Position numbers and translations under genes: made by a program
The notes under the pieces: model-generated
Told to the model about the DNA's origin: nothing
The model's database searches: none
Seen by the model: the letters and a program-made list of their open reading frames with translations, nothing else
Source of the DNA: Azorinus chamasolen
Taxonomy: Eukaryota > Mollusca > Bivalvia > Cardiida > Solecurtidae
DNA: 64,000 nucleotides
Assembly: GCA_963576725.1 (NCBI GenBank)
Contig: OY755241.1
Coordinates: 33,234,853-33,298,852, forward strand
Reading direction: 5' to 3'
Part shown: one piece after another, positions 30,356-40,494 of the stretch
How positions within the stretch are numbered: the first letter of the stretch is position 1
Layout: every line of letters begins with the position of its first letter

Positions 30356-30560
30356 TACAGTGAAACTCCTCTAAACGGAATTCTAGTAGAGAAGAATTTA
30401 GATACTGTCAGGCAGGTGGCTGGTTAATGCATGGTGAAAGTCAAGCAGAAAGCTCCTAGAGGAGCTTTCTGCATGACTTTCACATTGCATTAAGCAGCCA
30501 CCTGCCTGAAAGACAGATCAAGATATTAAATTGTGTGTCCAGTTTATAGGGTCTCAAATT
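30356..30560 (+). mobile_element. Family D element, right TIR lost
   Basis: TACAGTGAAACTCCTCTAAAC at the left. Long hairpin GGCAGGTGGCTGGTTAATGC / GCATTAAGCAGCCACCTGCC with apex AGCTCCTAGAGGAGCT. The right end fades into TTTATAGGGTCTC. Confidence 0.75.
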
Positions 30561-30665
30561 CCTAAAGCTGTGTTTGTTTGCTGCATGTTGACACAGTGTT
30601 AGTGTAGGTATAATGGCGTGGTCAAGTACTTGTTTGTTGATATAACTACTTACATACTTTAAAAA

Positions 30666-30669
<4 letters not shown>

Positions 30670-30746
<77 letters not shown>
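30670..30746. repeat. (AG)n microsatellite, about 38 repeats
   Basis: Uninterrupted AG/GA dinucleotide tract of about 77 bp. Its purity suggests recent length change. Confidence 0.95.
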
Positions 30747-30748
<2 letters not shown>

Positions 30749-30818
30749 AATAGATGCATCTAAGTTATCCCAACAGCCCCTTGAATGCCCTTGCACAATT
30801 TGACATCTGCTTTAAATT

Positions 30819-31064
30819 TTAACCCTTTATGCCATGAATATTCATAAAAGAAATAATATCATGAGTGTTAATTAGATCAATAGTTATAATAGCACATGGG
30901 CACAAAAAGTTTTGGCCCTGGTCGAAACTGTAGTATCATATCTATAATTTATCATAAGCAAAAAGAGCAGACCCTGATCCAACGGCTCCTATAGGAGCCA
31001 TATGGTCTGGGTCTACTCTGTTTGCAAAGGTGTAGAAAGGTGTATTTATGGAATAAAAGGTTAA
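30819..31064 (+). mobile_element. Family B MITE, full length
   Basis: TTAACCCTTTATGCCATG to TTATGGAATAAAAGGTTAA. The hairpin is intact, apex CGGCTCCTATAGGAGCCA. Confidence 0.8.
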
Positions 31065-31106
31065 AAAAGCAGTTACTTTATCAATTTGACTTGATCATTA
31101 TAAATA

Positions 31107-31650
31107 GTAACCTTTACTTTATTAATATTTAATAAGAATTAAATAAGATTAAATTAAGTAAGAGACTTACTATGAATATTAACCCATTTGCTCCCAGTGG
31201 ATTCTTCCATACTTATATATTGGATTAGTCTATCTTTTATCTAAGGGATGTCTGGTCTAAATTTTCATTTTTATTTTGTTTTATATTGAATTTCCTATCA
31301 GCAAACAATGTAGACTCTGATCAGACGCTGCATTTTACGATGTCTGATCAGAGGCTACACTGTTTGCCTACGTCCCATATATGGGATCGTGGGAGCAAAT
31401 GGGTTAATTGACTAATTTTTTATAACGGCATTATTAACAAGAGAAATTGCAACAGAAGCTGTAGAATGATATCTTTATCATTTTAATAAGCAACCAGAAC
31501 AGACCCTGATCAGACAGTTCCTATACAAGTTTATGACAAGACATTTCTATGAGGTAAAGGATTAATTAGCTGAATTTGTATAATGATAATATGAACAAGG
31601 GAAGTTTAGGCAATGGACAAAACTGTAGAATCATATCTATTCTATTTCAA
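31107..31650 (+). mobile_element. Family B copies, the first split by an L MITE
   Basis: A degenerate B left arm (ACCTTTACTTTATTAATATT) runs to 31178, continues after L with GACTAATTTTTTATAACGGC, and ends GAGGTAAAGGATTAA at 31565. A second B fragment (TTAGCTGAATTTGTATAATG) follows to 31650. Confidence 0.6.
31179..31406 (+). mobile_element. TTAA family L MITE
   Basis: TTAACCCATTTGCTCCCAG to GGGAGCAAATGGGTTAA: 13-15 bp inverted ends with TTAA. The hairpin GCAAACAATGTAGACTCTG... / CAGAGGCTACACTGTTTGC has apex CGCTGCATTTTACGATG, and an inner CCCATATATGGG. It inserted at a TTAA inside the B arm. One copy is seen. Confidence 0.75.
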
Positions 31651-31987
31651 AACCAAATGCCCAAATGCAAAATAGGTAAAACAAATCCCTATTTTGGGAT
31701 AAAATCCCAATAGAGGCCAACTTTTGATTAAAACACTATAAAATGCAAAATTTGTTCAAATGGGACCAAAATTGCCTTTTTAGCGTAAAAACAAATCCCT
31801 TTTATAAAAATGCATTGTTCTCAAAATTGCCATAAAAAGGTCTGGCTTGAAAGTGTGAAACATATATATTTCACTAAGAAATGGGCATAGTTCATCAAGA
31901 ACAAAAATATCAAAAACCAAAATCAATGTTGGTCTGCGTTGCATAAAAATATATTCATGCGTCAGGCTTGAATCAAATCCAACTTTC
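31651..31987. other. AT-rich DNA, no feature seen
   Basis: Contains AAATCCC/GGGATAAAATCCC short repeats only. No exon or transposon recognised. Confidence 0.45.
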
Positions 31988-32212
31988 CTTAACACATTCC
32001 CCTCTAGTGACGCATTTTGGCGCCGCTGTAAAAGTCACTTTATGAAACCATTGTGATAAATAGAGCATTTGCTCCTATGGAGCAAATGCTCTATTTATCA
32101 CAATGGTTTCAATACTACACAATACTAAAATTCTCCTTTTCTATAGGTAATGCTTCTTTTCGGTACTTTAATTAAAAAAGGTTCGGGCATGCATGTGTGA
32201 GGCTAACAGGGG
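31988..32212 (+). mobile_element. Family C MITE, divergent ends
   Basis: TTAACACATTCCCCTCTAGTG and a right end too decayed to place exactly. The central hairpin ACCATTGTGATAAATAGAGC with apex TTGCTCCTATGGAGCAA is intact while the arms have drifted. Confidence 0.75.
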
Positions 32213-32375
32213 TAACAAAGTCAGCTGAATGTTCCTTCATATTTTCTGCTGGGCATAGAGAGGCGTTATTACTGTTTTAGGAGTATGTAATTCAAATACT
32301 GGGACTGATTTGATTGCTCAGATTAATATAAACAGGATTATGAATAACTATAAGCATGTAGTAGATTTATCTGTT

Positions 32376-32588
32376 TCAACCTTTACAGTGTGGAACACGA
32401 GTCACTAATGCCCTTTGCAAACAGTTTAGACCCTGATGAGAGGGCTCCTAGAGGAACCCTATCATCTGGGTATGTACTGTTTGTCGTGTTATACTTTTCT
32501 TTAGGAAAATCCCTAAATATTCATCATAAGCTTGACCTGTTTGAATTTTGGAATAGTCCATTTGAAAATTCAGCGTTTTAAGGGTTTA
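32376..32588 (+). mobile_element. Family E MITE
   Basis: TCAACCTTTACAGTGTGG to CAGCGTTTTAAGGGTTTA. Apex GGGCTCCTAGAGGAACCC. The body closely follows the copies at 2214 and 43493. Confidence 0.8.
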
Positions 32589-32594
32589 CTCTTC

Positions 32595-32805
32595 TTATAA
32601 TAATAGCGGCAAATCCATTTCTACTTATTCAAAGAGTTTAGATCAAGATCAGACACCTTGTAACTTGGCATTTAATCTGGATTCAAACTGATTCACACTT
32701 TGATCATAATTTATATAAAAAAAAAAAGGCGTAAAGAAAATCTATTTTAAGAATTATAGCAGACCACAATTGGCAGACAAAACTTACTTAGCATGCAATG
32801 AGTTA
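32595..32805 (+). mobile_element. Family G/I MITE, degenerate
   Basis: TTCAAAGAGTTTAGATCAAGATCAGACACC and GCATTTAATCTGGATTCAAAC form the weakened hairpin. It ends GCATGCAATGAGTTAA. Confidence 0.55.
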
Positions 32806-32997
32806 ATTGTCTTCCATCTCACACTGATTAATGATTTGACTGTACATTACTATAGAAGATCTACTCCCTTCTTCTACCCTTTGATTGCTAACATTTCAAA
32901 ATGGAATCTTCTGTCATTACTTTTAGTAAAGTCTATTATACTATACCCTCAGAGGTGAGAATTTGTTGGACAAAAATGAATTCCAAATACATGTATT

Positions 32998-33086
32998 ACA
33001 GACCCTGCAGGAGCCCTCTAATCTGGGTCTGCACTGTTTGCAATTTAGAATCTGATTAGTTCTGTTTTCCTGCATTCAAAGGTTTA
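32998..33086 (-). mobile_element. Family F half
   Basis: ACAGACCCTGCAGGAGCCCTC, GGTCTGCACTGTTTGC and the end CTGCATTCAAAGGTTTAAA. The left half is missing. Confidence 0.55.
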
Positions 33087-33992
33087 AATACCAATATCAA
33101 GTGAGTAATTGTTTACTGAATTGAAAAATATTCTGTATAACAAACAATACTGAATATTGTCCGGACCTGGGTTTTAAATATTATCGTATTTAGCTTGCAT
33201 TGGATGACAGACAGACAAATATTTAGAGGCCAGGTAAGGGCGGCATTTACATTGGTTTATACTGTTGGACACTCAGTTACAATTATTGAACACATTAGAG
33301 AAAATGATTCACAAAAACTGTTAATCATAGAGTTGGTAGACACAGTCTTATCAGGGATTATTAAATATCTGACACGGAAAGGGTTGAATTAGAGGTTTAA
33401 ACTTTAAATTACACAGGGCATATTGGTGACGAGATATGTAAACAGTTTTGATCCAGATGAGACAGGGTAATTTGATATCTCATCATGATCACAACCATTT
33501 GACATTCAGATTATAGTTTTGAAGAGGAATAAAATTTAGCCTGTATTTTCATAATGAAAAACGTAAAATTATAATTTGTCAAAATATTTAGTAAGCATGT
33601 TAAAGATTGGAGTACGGTAATCCATACATAATAATTCCGTTTTTATCCAATAACCTGTACGGTGTTGGACGGGTTCCAAATTACCCGACTTTGGTACACT
33701 CCGATCAGATGTATTACAAAGGGCTTCAGTATATGGATAGACAAAAAATTTACATTTAAATGGAGTATACCATTATGGATTTAAATTGAATTACTCTGTG
33801 CCAGGTCAATACTGTTGTTATAGTTATTGTTTTTTGTTGAGGATATTTTTGTTTTATATTTTCATATCTGGTAAGTAACGCTCCCATATTTTGTAATAAT
33901 AGATTGTTGATATACTTAACTCCATGTAAAAAATAATGTCTTCTCAAATTTGGATCTGGTGCAATTTGACTTCTTTCTATGAGATAAAGCCT
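33087..33992. other. Intergenic DNA with a G/I relic
   Basis: GTAAACAGTTTTGATCCAGATGAGACAGG...TCTCATCATGATCACAACC (33437-33505) is a decayed G/I hairpin. The rest shows no gene or repeat. Confidence 0.45.
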
Positions 33993-34226
33993 TTAACCCT
34001 TTCCTCCATAGGCTAATTTTAGATCCATCCAATTTGAATAAATCTACCAAAAAGGAGCATTAACTAGAGAAAAGGAAGATTTTACAATTTTGTATTTTGG
34101 AACCATTGTGATAAATAGAGCATTTGCTCCTATTGAGCAAAATTTAATGCTCTATTTATCACAATGGTTTCATAAAGTGACTTTTACAGAGGCGTAGAAA
34201 GGCATATTTATGGAGGAAAGGGTCAA
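33993..34226 (-). mobile_element. Family C MITE
   Basis: TTAACCCTTTCCTCCATAGGC to TTATGGAGGAAAGGGTCAA. The hairpin has an 8 bp insertion in one arm (GAGCAAAATTTAATGCTC). Confidence 0.8.
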
Positions 34227-34470
34227 CCCTTTCCCTTATACAGACGGTTTTTTCAAGACTTTGCAAACAGAGTAGACCCGGATCAGACGGCTCCTGTAGG
34301 AGGTGTCTGATCAGGGTCTGCTCTGTTTGCTTATGAAACTTTAATAGATATGATTTTACTGTTTCTGCTAAAACCAAAACAGTCCTGTATACATCTGGCA
34401 TTTTAAAAATTCAGCAAATAAATATTAAGTATATCATTCTTCCATAAATATTCAACAGGGAATGGTTTAA
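34224..34470 (-). mobile_element. Family B MITE, full length
   Basis: TCAACCCTTTCCCTTATAC to AACAGGGAATGGTTTAA. Hairpin arms intact, apex CGGCTCCTGTAGGAGGTG. It shares its first boundary with the preceding C copy. Confidence 0.75.
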
Positions 34471-34489
34471 GGAAATACTGACCAAGTGT

Positions 34490-34558
34490 CAAACAGCTTG
34501 GATCCTGATGAGATGCAGAGTTCCCTGGTGTCTCATCTAGATCTAAGCTGTTTGTAAA
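34490..34558. mobile_element. Family G/I core hairpin
   Basis: CAAACAGCTTGGATCCTGATGAGATG / GTCTCATCTAGATCTAAGCTGTTTG. Flanking arms are too decayed to set ends. Confidence 0.6.
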
Positions 34559-34652
34559 TGTAAGTCAGGTCACAGGTAACTGGAGAAGGGTTCACAGGTC
34601 AAGTTTCAAGAATCATTTGTGACCATTAGCTAAAGGTCAAGGTTGTTAGATT

Positions 34653-34769
34653 GTACAATAAAAACCCTCTAAACCGGAAAATTAATTAAGAACATTTTCG
34701 TTTTTTTAGGCAAGTGGCTCCATAATGCATGTTGACAGTCATGCAGAAAGCTCCCAAAGGAGCTTTCTG
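34653..34769 (+). mobile_element. Family D left half, abutting an A MITE
   Basis: TACAATAAAAACCCTCTAAAC, GCAAGTGGCTCCATAATGC and the complete apex AGCTCCCAAAGGAGCT. The D element stops at CTTTCTGCATG, where an internal A sequence begins. Confidence 0.65.
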
Positions 34770-34979
34770 CATGCAATACCTACTGAATATTCATGGACAG
34801 AATAGTTATAATGAAATATGAAAAGTGAAATATTGTAGCCATTTTAGAAACTAAAGATGCATGTCTATCAAAATCCCATTAACAATCAGAGCAGACCCTG
34901 GTCAAATGGCTCCTACAGGAGCCATCTGATCTGGATCTACTCTGTTTGCAGATGTGTTGGATGGGGAAGAGGTGGTTAA
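34770..34979 (-). mobile_element. Family A MITE, one end missing
   Basis: CAATACCTACTGAATATTCA to GGGGAAGAGGTGGTTAA. Hairpin intact, apex TGGCTCCTACAGGAGCCA. Confidence 0.7.
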
Positions 34980-35255
34980 AATGGAAACAGGTTGTCTGTT
35001 TGTCTTTTATTAGATAAGGTCTCTCAATAGAAAATATTTTGTCCGAAGTACTTCTTCAATTAATGTGCTTTACAATTTTTTCTGAAACTTTGTAATAATT
35101 ATAACTTACATTTGGTGCTAGTCACATGCAAATTTCATTAAAATCAGACTGCAAATACTTAGAGTTACTGCCCTTTTTGTTTCATTCATTCGATAATTAT
35201 CCTCTCTCCACAGGTTTGTAAAGCTAAATTTAATTCAATTTAGATTAGTAAAAAG

Positions 35256-35650
35256 TAGCAAATTGTGAAGACCATGATCAAACGGCTCCTGAAGGACCAG
35301 TTTGATCTGGGGTAGCACTGTTTGTCTAAGATTGTCTTTAACCCATTGCCTCATATGCTATTTTTAGACCCAATCTCTTCAATTAAGTCTACCAAAAAGG
35401 AACATGTACTACAGAAAAGGAAAATTTTAGAATTGTGTAGTATTTAAACCATTGTGATAAATAGAGCATTAATTTACTCTTATGGAACAAGTGCCTTATT
35501 GATCACAATGGCTTCAAAAAGTGACTTTTACAGAGATGTCAAAATGCATCATTATGAGGGAATGGTTCAAAAGGTGATAATATGAGGAAATGGTGCAAAA
35601 GGCGACAATATAAGGGAATGAGTTAAGAATTGTTATGGTAATTAGGGTGT
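35256..35650. mobile_element. Family M element split by a C MITE
   Basis: GCAAATTGTGAAGACCATGATCAAACGGC with apex CGGCTCCTGAAGGACCAG and GGTAGCACTGTTTGTC. The C copy enters at TTAA (35338), after which GAATTGTTATGGTAATTAGGG may be the far end. Confidence 0.55.
35338..35625 (-). mobile_element. Family C MITE with triplicated end
   Basis: TTAACCCATTGCCTCATATGC at the left. The right terminal 28 bp block (AAAAGGTGATAATATGAGG type) occurs three times in tandem (about 35540-35623) before AATGAGTTAA. Hairpin decayed. Confidence 0.7.
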
Positions 35651-35744
35651 TCTTTAGCCTCTATCTTACAGTTCTACTTGTATATTGATCACATCTAAAT
35701 CATTTTTCATTTTATTTATCTTTTAGTATGCATGCTAGTGGCAA

Positions 35745-35905
35745 ATTCATGATACCTACATACAAATAGACACTGAGTAACTTGGTGTTTCATCAGGATC
35801 AAAATTGTTTGACTTTCTGACTTAGTCAGACTGCATTTTCGAATAGAAATGAAAAAAATAAAAATTATGTAGCAGACAACAATTTGTTGTGTTTAAAGAG
35901 TTTAA
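35745..35905 (+). mobile_element. Family G/I relic
   Basis: ACACTGAGTAACTTGGTGTTTCATCAGGATCAAAATTG is the second hairpin arm, with the usual GAATAGAAATGAAAAAAATAAA tail ending AAAGAGTTTAAA. Confidence 0.55.
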
Positions 35906-35930
35906 AGTCCAGTCGGCTATTTGTATGAAT

Positions 35931-36120
35931 TACCGTAGAACCTGTCTTAAGCGGCTATCAAATATTCTGGATCTGTAAGGCAGGTGATAGCTTAATGCAG
36001 GTCAAAAGTAAAGCAGAAGGCTTTTCTGCATTTAACTCTTGCCCTGCATTAAGCAACCACCTGTTTTTAAGACTCCTATGTTCAATAAATGAATGACCGC
36101 TTAAGACAGGTTCTGCAGTA
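35931..36120. mobile_element. Family D2 element, full length
   Basis: TACCGTAGAACCTGTCTTAAGC to GCTTAAGACAGGTTCTGCAGTA. The hairpin AGGTGATAGCTTAATGCAGG / CCTGCATTAAGCAACCACCTG has lost its GCTCC apex (AGAAGGCTTTTCTGC). A doubled ACGGTATGTAGT follows at 36135-36177. Confidence 0.8.
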
Positions 36121-36198
36121 ATAGCGAATGCACATACGGTATGTAGTACAAATACAGTATGACCTACGGTATGTAGTCTTGTTTTCTTGTTCTTTCAG

Positions 36199-36334
36199 AT
36201 ACTGCTTCTGACTGGCATGTAATGGATAAATTGATCTTGTGAATTCTGTGAAGGTGGTTTCACACCAGATAGGTATGTGTCGGGGATAATCACCGACATC
36301 AGGCACAGCTAGATGTGATACCGTCACATGAAGC
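36199..36334 (+). other. 5' UTR part of the first coding exon, AKNA-like gene
   Basis: The exon appears to begin after a good acceptor (CTTGTTCTTTCAG, ending 36198), so an upstream non-coding exon is expected. TGA at 36329-36331 is in frame and two codons before the ATG, which supports the chosen start. An alternative is that transcription starts within this stretch. Confidence 0.55.
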
Positions 36335-36404
36335 ATGGCGTTTCTGGGATACAGCGAAGACTTTGATCTAGACGATGATGGGATCTTACGAGATTCCACT
36401 GAGT
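36335..36404 (+). CDS. AKNA-like protein, first coding exon
   Basis: ATG at 36335 has A at -3 and G at +4 and encodes MAFLGYSEDFDLDDDGILRDSTE, followed by one base of the next codon and the donor T|GTGAGT (36405). An in-frame stop lies two codons upstream, so this is a credible initiation site. The exon joins in phase 1 to 37823 (giving Leu) without a stop. The acidic DDDGILRD motif is echoed as DDDGIVRD at the beginning of the third coding exon. Assignment to the AKNA-like gene rests on the unbroken frame through two junctions and agreement of splice phase; transcripts would prove it. Confidence 0.75.
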
Positions 36405-36507
36405 GTGAGTATTCATCATCACCATTGCTAGAAACAATTATGTGACAGAAAAAAAGGTGTTTTGCTTTTAGTACATGCAATGAGGGTAGCATTATAACAG
36501 GGATGTT

Positions 36508-36842
36508 TAATCTTTTACCTCGTGCATATTCGTGTATGAAATTATTGACTGAATGCAGAGCTCCAAATAATATGCCTAAATTAAAATATTTTCAAGTATA
36601 TCTTCTTTATTTTTCCACCAAACCCAATGTTGTGACCACTCTTTAGAATTGTCTCAAAGAGACAATTCTAAAGAGTGGTCACAACATAGGGCTTGGTGGA
36701 TCGGAGACATGACAATTTTAGTATTTGAGTATATGCTGTTATCTCTAGCTCTGCTGAATGAGTGGATCAATATTATTTCCTTTATAGCAAACAGAGAAGA
36801 CCTGGAACCTATGGCTCCTACAGGATCTCGGTCTTGCATTAA
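36508..36842 (+). mobile_element. Family B MITE split by a J element
   Basis: TTAATCTTTTACCTCGTG at the left, then the B arm to ATTGACTGAATG. After J the arm resumes CTGAATGAGTGG, and the core AAACAGAGAAGACCTGGAACC with GGCTCCTACAGG is followed by TTAA at 36839. Confidence 0.65.
36556..36753. mobile_element. Family J hAT-like MITE
   Basis: Ends CAGAGCT / AGCTCTG, flanked by the direct repeat CTGAATG (36549-36555, 36754-36760): 7 of an expected 8 bp hAT duplication. The core is a near-perfect hairpin CCAAACCCAATGTTGTGACC / GGTCACAACATAGGGCTTGG around ATTGTCTCAAAGAGACAAT. It carries no GCTCC apex. Confidence 0.8.
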
Positions 36843-37088
36843 TCCTTTGCCCTATGAATATTCATGATGGAAACACTGCCATCATGAATATTAATGAGAT
36901 TAATTTTTAAAATGGCATATGAACACATGCAATATTTCACCTAAAGAGAAACTGTAGAATGTAGATGCATATTACTTCAAAAGCAAACAGAGCAGACCCT
37001 GATCAGACAGCTCCTATGGGAGCCATTTGATCTGGGTCTACTCTGTTTGCAAAAGCTTAGAAAGGTGTTTTTATGGAGGAAAGGGTTA
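36839..37088 (+). mobile_element. Family B MITE, full length
   Basis: TTAATCCTTTGCCCTATGAATATT to TTATGGAGGAAAGGGTTAA. Hairpin apex CAGCTCCTATGGGAGCCA. It lies in the first AKNA-like intron. Confidence 0.8.
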
Positions 37089-37316
37089 ATCCAATCCCTC
37101 ATAGGCTATTTTTAGATCCAACCACTTTGATTATATTTGCCGAAATGGAGCATTAACCGGAGAAAAGAAAGATTTCAGAATGTTGTAGTTTGAAACCATT
37201 GTGATAAATAGAGCATTTGCTCCTGTAGGAGTAAATGCTAGATATTTATCACAATGGTTTCAACAGGTGATTTCTACAGAGGCCTAGAAAGGTGTATTTA
37301 TGGAAGAAAGGTTTAA
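37085..37316 (-). mobile_element. Family C MITE
   Basis: TTAATCCAATCCCTCATAGGC to TTATGGAAGAAAGGTTTAA. It shares the TTAA at 37085-37088 with the preceding B. Apex TTGCTCCTGTAGGAGTAA. Confidence 0.8.
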
Positions 37317-37340
37317 AGACATATTTATATAGTAAAGAGT

Positions 37341-37591
37341 TTAAACCCTATCCCAGTTCAATATTCTTGTAAGAAATTATGACATCATGATTATTTATAA
37401 GCTAGAGTTTTATAAGGTAAACTTTCAAGGAATATTTTTACTTTGACAAAAACTGTAGAATCAGATCTATATCATGTCAAAAGCAAACAGAGCAGACCCT
37501 TAAATCAGACAGCTCCTATAGAATCCATCTGATCAGAGTCTACTCTGTTTGCAAATGCATGAACATGCATTTATATGAAGGAAAGGGTTAA
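37341..37591 (+). mobile_element. Family B2 MITE
   Basis: TTAAACCCTATCCCAGTTCAATATT to ATGAAGGAAAGGGTTAA. Hairpin with apex CAGCTCCTATAGAATCCA. Confidence 0.8.
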
Positions 37592-37822
37592 ACAATGTAG
37601 GATTTTTGGTTATTACATTTCTTTGTTTTTCAAATTCATAGAAAGTGAACAAAATGCATTTTTCCCAACCATTCTAAGAATATGGAGCATTAAGTGCTAT
37701 CCCTGTCTGTCTGTTTATCCATGAGTGCAGGTGCACAGATGCATCTGCACTCTTTCAAAATGTTAGAATCCTTATACATGTAGTTCATTTTCTCATGGAG
37801 TGGCTAATATGATTATTTTCAG

Positions 37823-37870
37823 TGGATGAGCAGGGTGACCACTGGTTAGATTATATAACAGACAAGGACA
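37823..37870 (+). CDS. AKNA-like protein, second coding exon
   Basis: 48 bp exon between acceptor GATTATTTTCAG and donor GGACA|GTAAGT. In the frame set by the first exon it reads (L)DEQGDHWLDYITDKD, then one base that combines with CT of the next exon to give Thr. Length is a multiple of three with phase 1 on both sides, so it could be skipped without shifting the frame. Its size makes it invisible to length-based searches; the assignment depends on strong splice sites on both sides and on the frame continuing on both sides. Confidence 0.7.
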
Positions 37871-37994
37871 GTAAGTCACAGCACATAAGGAAATATTATT
37901 AGTGTTGTTGGCAGTGGTGGCATGGCCTTGGATGTTTTAGACCACATAAAGCAATGCGCTGTTGTAATTGCACAGTATTTAGTCAGTGTTGTGA

Positions 37995-38190
37995 TACACC
38001 CCTTTACCTTATGAATATTCATGTAAAAATAATGTCTGTCATTATGAATATTAATTAGATTATTATGACATATGGAAGTTTTGACCATGACAGAAACTGT
38101 AGAAGCAGAAGCACGAGTAAAAAGAGCAGATCCTGGTCTTACAGGCCTACTCTGTTTGTATTAAAAGGCATAGCTATGAAGTGGAAGATT
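37995..38190 (+). mobile_element. Family B MITE, degenerate
   Basis: CCCCTTTACCTTATGAATATT, the left arm, and a collapsed core AAAAAGAGCAGATCCTGGTC / GGCCTACTCTGTTTG. First element in the 14 kb AKNA-like intron. Confidence 0.6.
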
Positions 38191-38209
38191 ATTTTTTATA
38201 CATGTGTAT

Positions 38210-38400
38210 CAGAGCAACAGATAAAGATGCATGCTCAAATACTAAAATCGTCATTTTGCCACCAAACCCTATGTTTTGACCACTCTTTAGAATCGTCTCG
38301 AAGAGATAATTCTAAAGACTGGTCACAATGATAGAGTTTGGTGGAGAAATAAAGAAGTTATGCTTGAAAATGTTTAAGTTGCGCATCTGATCTGGACCTC
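38210..38400. mobile_element. Family J hAT-like MITE
   Basis: CAGAGCAACAGATAAAGATGC to GCATCTGATCTGGACCTC. Core CCAAACCCTATGTTTTGACC / GGTCACAATGATAGAGTTTGG, with the loop region CGTCTCGAAGAGATAATTC. Confidence 0.7.
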
Positions 38401-38578
38401 TATATATATGACTTTTTTTGTTGCAAAAGCATGTCTTACAATGGCTGTTGAACAATCATTTACTTTCATTGCACACAAGGAGATTAACAATGTTAATTAG
38501 ATATCCACATAAGGCTTTGGTGGTTGAATGCATCAGAGGTTGAATGGTATGAACACAAGTCAATGGCCATTGTGATTG

Positions 38579-38780
38579 AAACCTATGAATGTTGGAAACA
38601 AGTGTACATGTATACATTTGCAAACAGTGTATACCAGCTCCTCTAGGAGCCCTCTGATCAGAATCTGCCCTTTTTTTTATTTAGTCATCTTGCAAGTTGT
38701 AGTCTTTCATACAGAATGGATTCTATTGTTACAAGATGATGGATGATTCTACTTTGAAAATTCAGCATTCAAAGGTTTAA
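38579..38780 (+). mobile_element. Family F MITE
   Basis: AACCTATGAATGTTGG to TCAGCATTCAAAGGTTTAA. Core GCAAACAGTGTATACCAGCTCCTCTAGGAGCC; the right arm is partly lost in a T run. Confidence 0.65.
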
Positions 38781-38899
38781 AAGCATGCTATTGTTGGGAT
38801 TGCACTTCAAAGAATGTTGTATTTGAAAATAATTTAACACAAGGAAATTCTCCTCATGCTTGCAAACATATCAGTGACTGCATATTGAGGCAGGATTTA

Positions 38900-39580
38900 T
38901 TTGGCATATAGCAGTGGTCATTTTTCATAATGCAAAGGCCATTCAATATTAGATAGTGGTCATTTTGCATAATGCAAAGGTCATTCAACACTAGGTAGTG
39001 GTCATTTTGCATGATGCAAAGGCCATTCCATATTAGGTAGTGGTCATTTTGCATAATGCAAAGACCATTCCATATTAGGTAGTGGTCATTTTGCATAATG
39101 CAAAGGCCATTCCATATTAGGTAGTGGTCATTTTGCATAATGCAAAGACCATTCAATATTAGGTAGTAGTCATTTTGCATAATGCAAAGGCCATCAACAT
39201 TGGTTAGTGGTCATTTTGCCCAATGCAAAGGTCATTCAACATTAGGTAGTGGTCATTTTGCCCAATGCAAAAGTCATTCAACATTAGGTAGTGGTCATTT
39301 TGCCCAATGCAAAGGTCATTCAACATTAGGTAGTGGTCATTTTGCATAATGCAAAGGTCATTCAGAATAAGGTGGTGTTTATTTGGCATTTAGCATAAGG
39401 CAGTAGTCATTCAAGTAAAAGGCAGTGGTCATTTTGTATAGTGCAAAAGTCATTCAGCATAAGGCAGTGTTTATGTGGAATATAACAGTGGTCATTTAGC
39501 TAAGAGCAATGGTCATTCAGCAAAAGGCAGTGGTCAAACAGCGTAAGGCTGCTAAGTGGTCATGTAGCATAATGCAATGG
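38900..39580. repeat. 42 bp minisatellite, about 15 units
   Basis: Unit GGTAGTGGTCATTTTGCATA + ATGCAAAGGCCATTCCATAT + TA, regular in the middle and frayed at the 3' side. Each regular unit contains the palindrome TTTGCATAATGCAAA, two inverted POU-octamer-like half sites. The minus-strand reading frame stays open only because 42 is a multiple of three. It lies against the right end of an F MITE (39582-39632). Confidence 0.85.
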
Positions 39581-39581
39581 G

Positions 39582-39632
39582 TCTACTCTGTTTGCAAATG
39601 CCAGTGCTGTTGTTTCTGACATTCAAAGGGTT
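39582..39632. mobile_element. Family F right end
   Basis: GTCTACTCTGTTTGCAAATGCC...CATTCAAAGGGTTAA. Its left part appears replaced by the 42 bp minisatellite. Confidence 0.6.
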
Positions 39633-39819
39633 AATATCAAGCTTCATATGCAAGTAGGTCACCTTGTTATACTGTACCCTATTATTATTTACACCCAGTC
39701 TCTAACTACTGCTGTCTTTGTCAATTTTGCTAAGTGGCCAAATCTGTCAGTGACACAATATTGTTACCTGGTATTAGTGCCAGAGGCTTCCAACCGTAAG
39801 AATGCTATTGGTAAAGTTT

Positions 39820-40004
39820 CAGGGCTGCAAATAAGGGACTGGGGGCAAGAGGATGGGGACACAAAATTCCTTATTTCTCCACCTAACCCATTGTTGAGAC
39901 TACTGATTAGAAGTATCTCTTTGAGACAATTGTAATGAGTAGTCACAGGTATGGACTTGGTAGAGAATGAAAAGGGCTGTTAACTGTTTATCTGAAGTGC
40001 CCTG
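39820..40004. mobile_element. Family J element, divergent
   Basis: CAGGGCTGCAAATAAGGGAC to TTATCTGAAGTGCCCTG. Core CTCCACCTAACCCATTG / GTATGGACTTGGTAGAG around AGTATCTCTTTGAGACAAT. The target duplication is not visible. Confidence 0.65.
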
Positions 40005-40269
40005 TGTGGAACTTAACATGACCGTGGCAAATGAATTGAATCAGAATTGACATACATTCATCCTGTCATTCAATAAAAACAAAGAAGTTTTTTGTCTGAT
40101 CATTGTTTATAAATCGTGAATATATCCTTTTGAGGATTGAAGCTGGCAGAATGTTTACCTGTTGACAATTTCTTTTCAAGCTAAGAGACGCTATTGGTTC
40201 AAGCAGTACAGTGCATACCTGGCACATGGTCAAATGAAGGCTTGGTCACGAATAATGTTCTCATGATCT

Positions 40270-40465
40270 TAATCAATTGAATGCTCAATTTTCAAAGTGG
40301 AATGGCCTTTCTGTGTTTAAAGTAAGGAGCCAATTTAGTATGAAAGGATGACTTTGAATGACAAACAGTGCAGACAGTGATCAGAGAGCATCTCGAGGAG
40401 CCATCTGATCTTGATCTACAATGTTTTCAGATGCCAGTATACCTGTTTCCCACACTCAAATGGAT
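40270..40465 (-). mobile_element. Family F MITE
   Basis: TGAATGCTCAATTTTCAAAGTGG, ACAAACAGTGCAGACAGTGATCAG with apex AGCATCTCGAGGAGCC, to TTCCCACACTCAAATGG. Ends eroded. Confidence 0.6.
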
Positions 40466-40494
40466 AAACTGATATCATAAAATTGGTCAGTTTA

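Noticed and set aside
36082..36492. 136-codon minus-strand frame over the first AKNA-like exon
   Set aside because: Overlaps a D2 element and the sense exon, with no recognisable protein content.
38854..39389. Minus-strand open frames with 14-residue repeats
   Set aside because: They are translations of the 42 bp minisatellite, whose unit length is a multiple of three. No start context or non-repeat domain.
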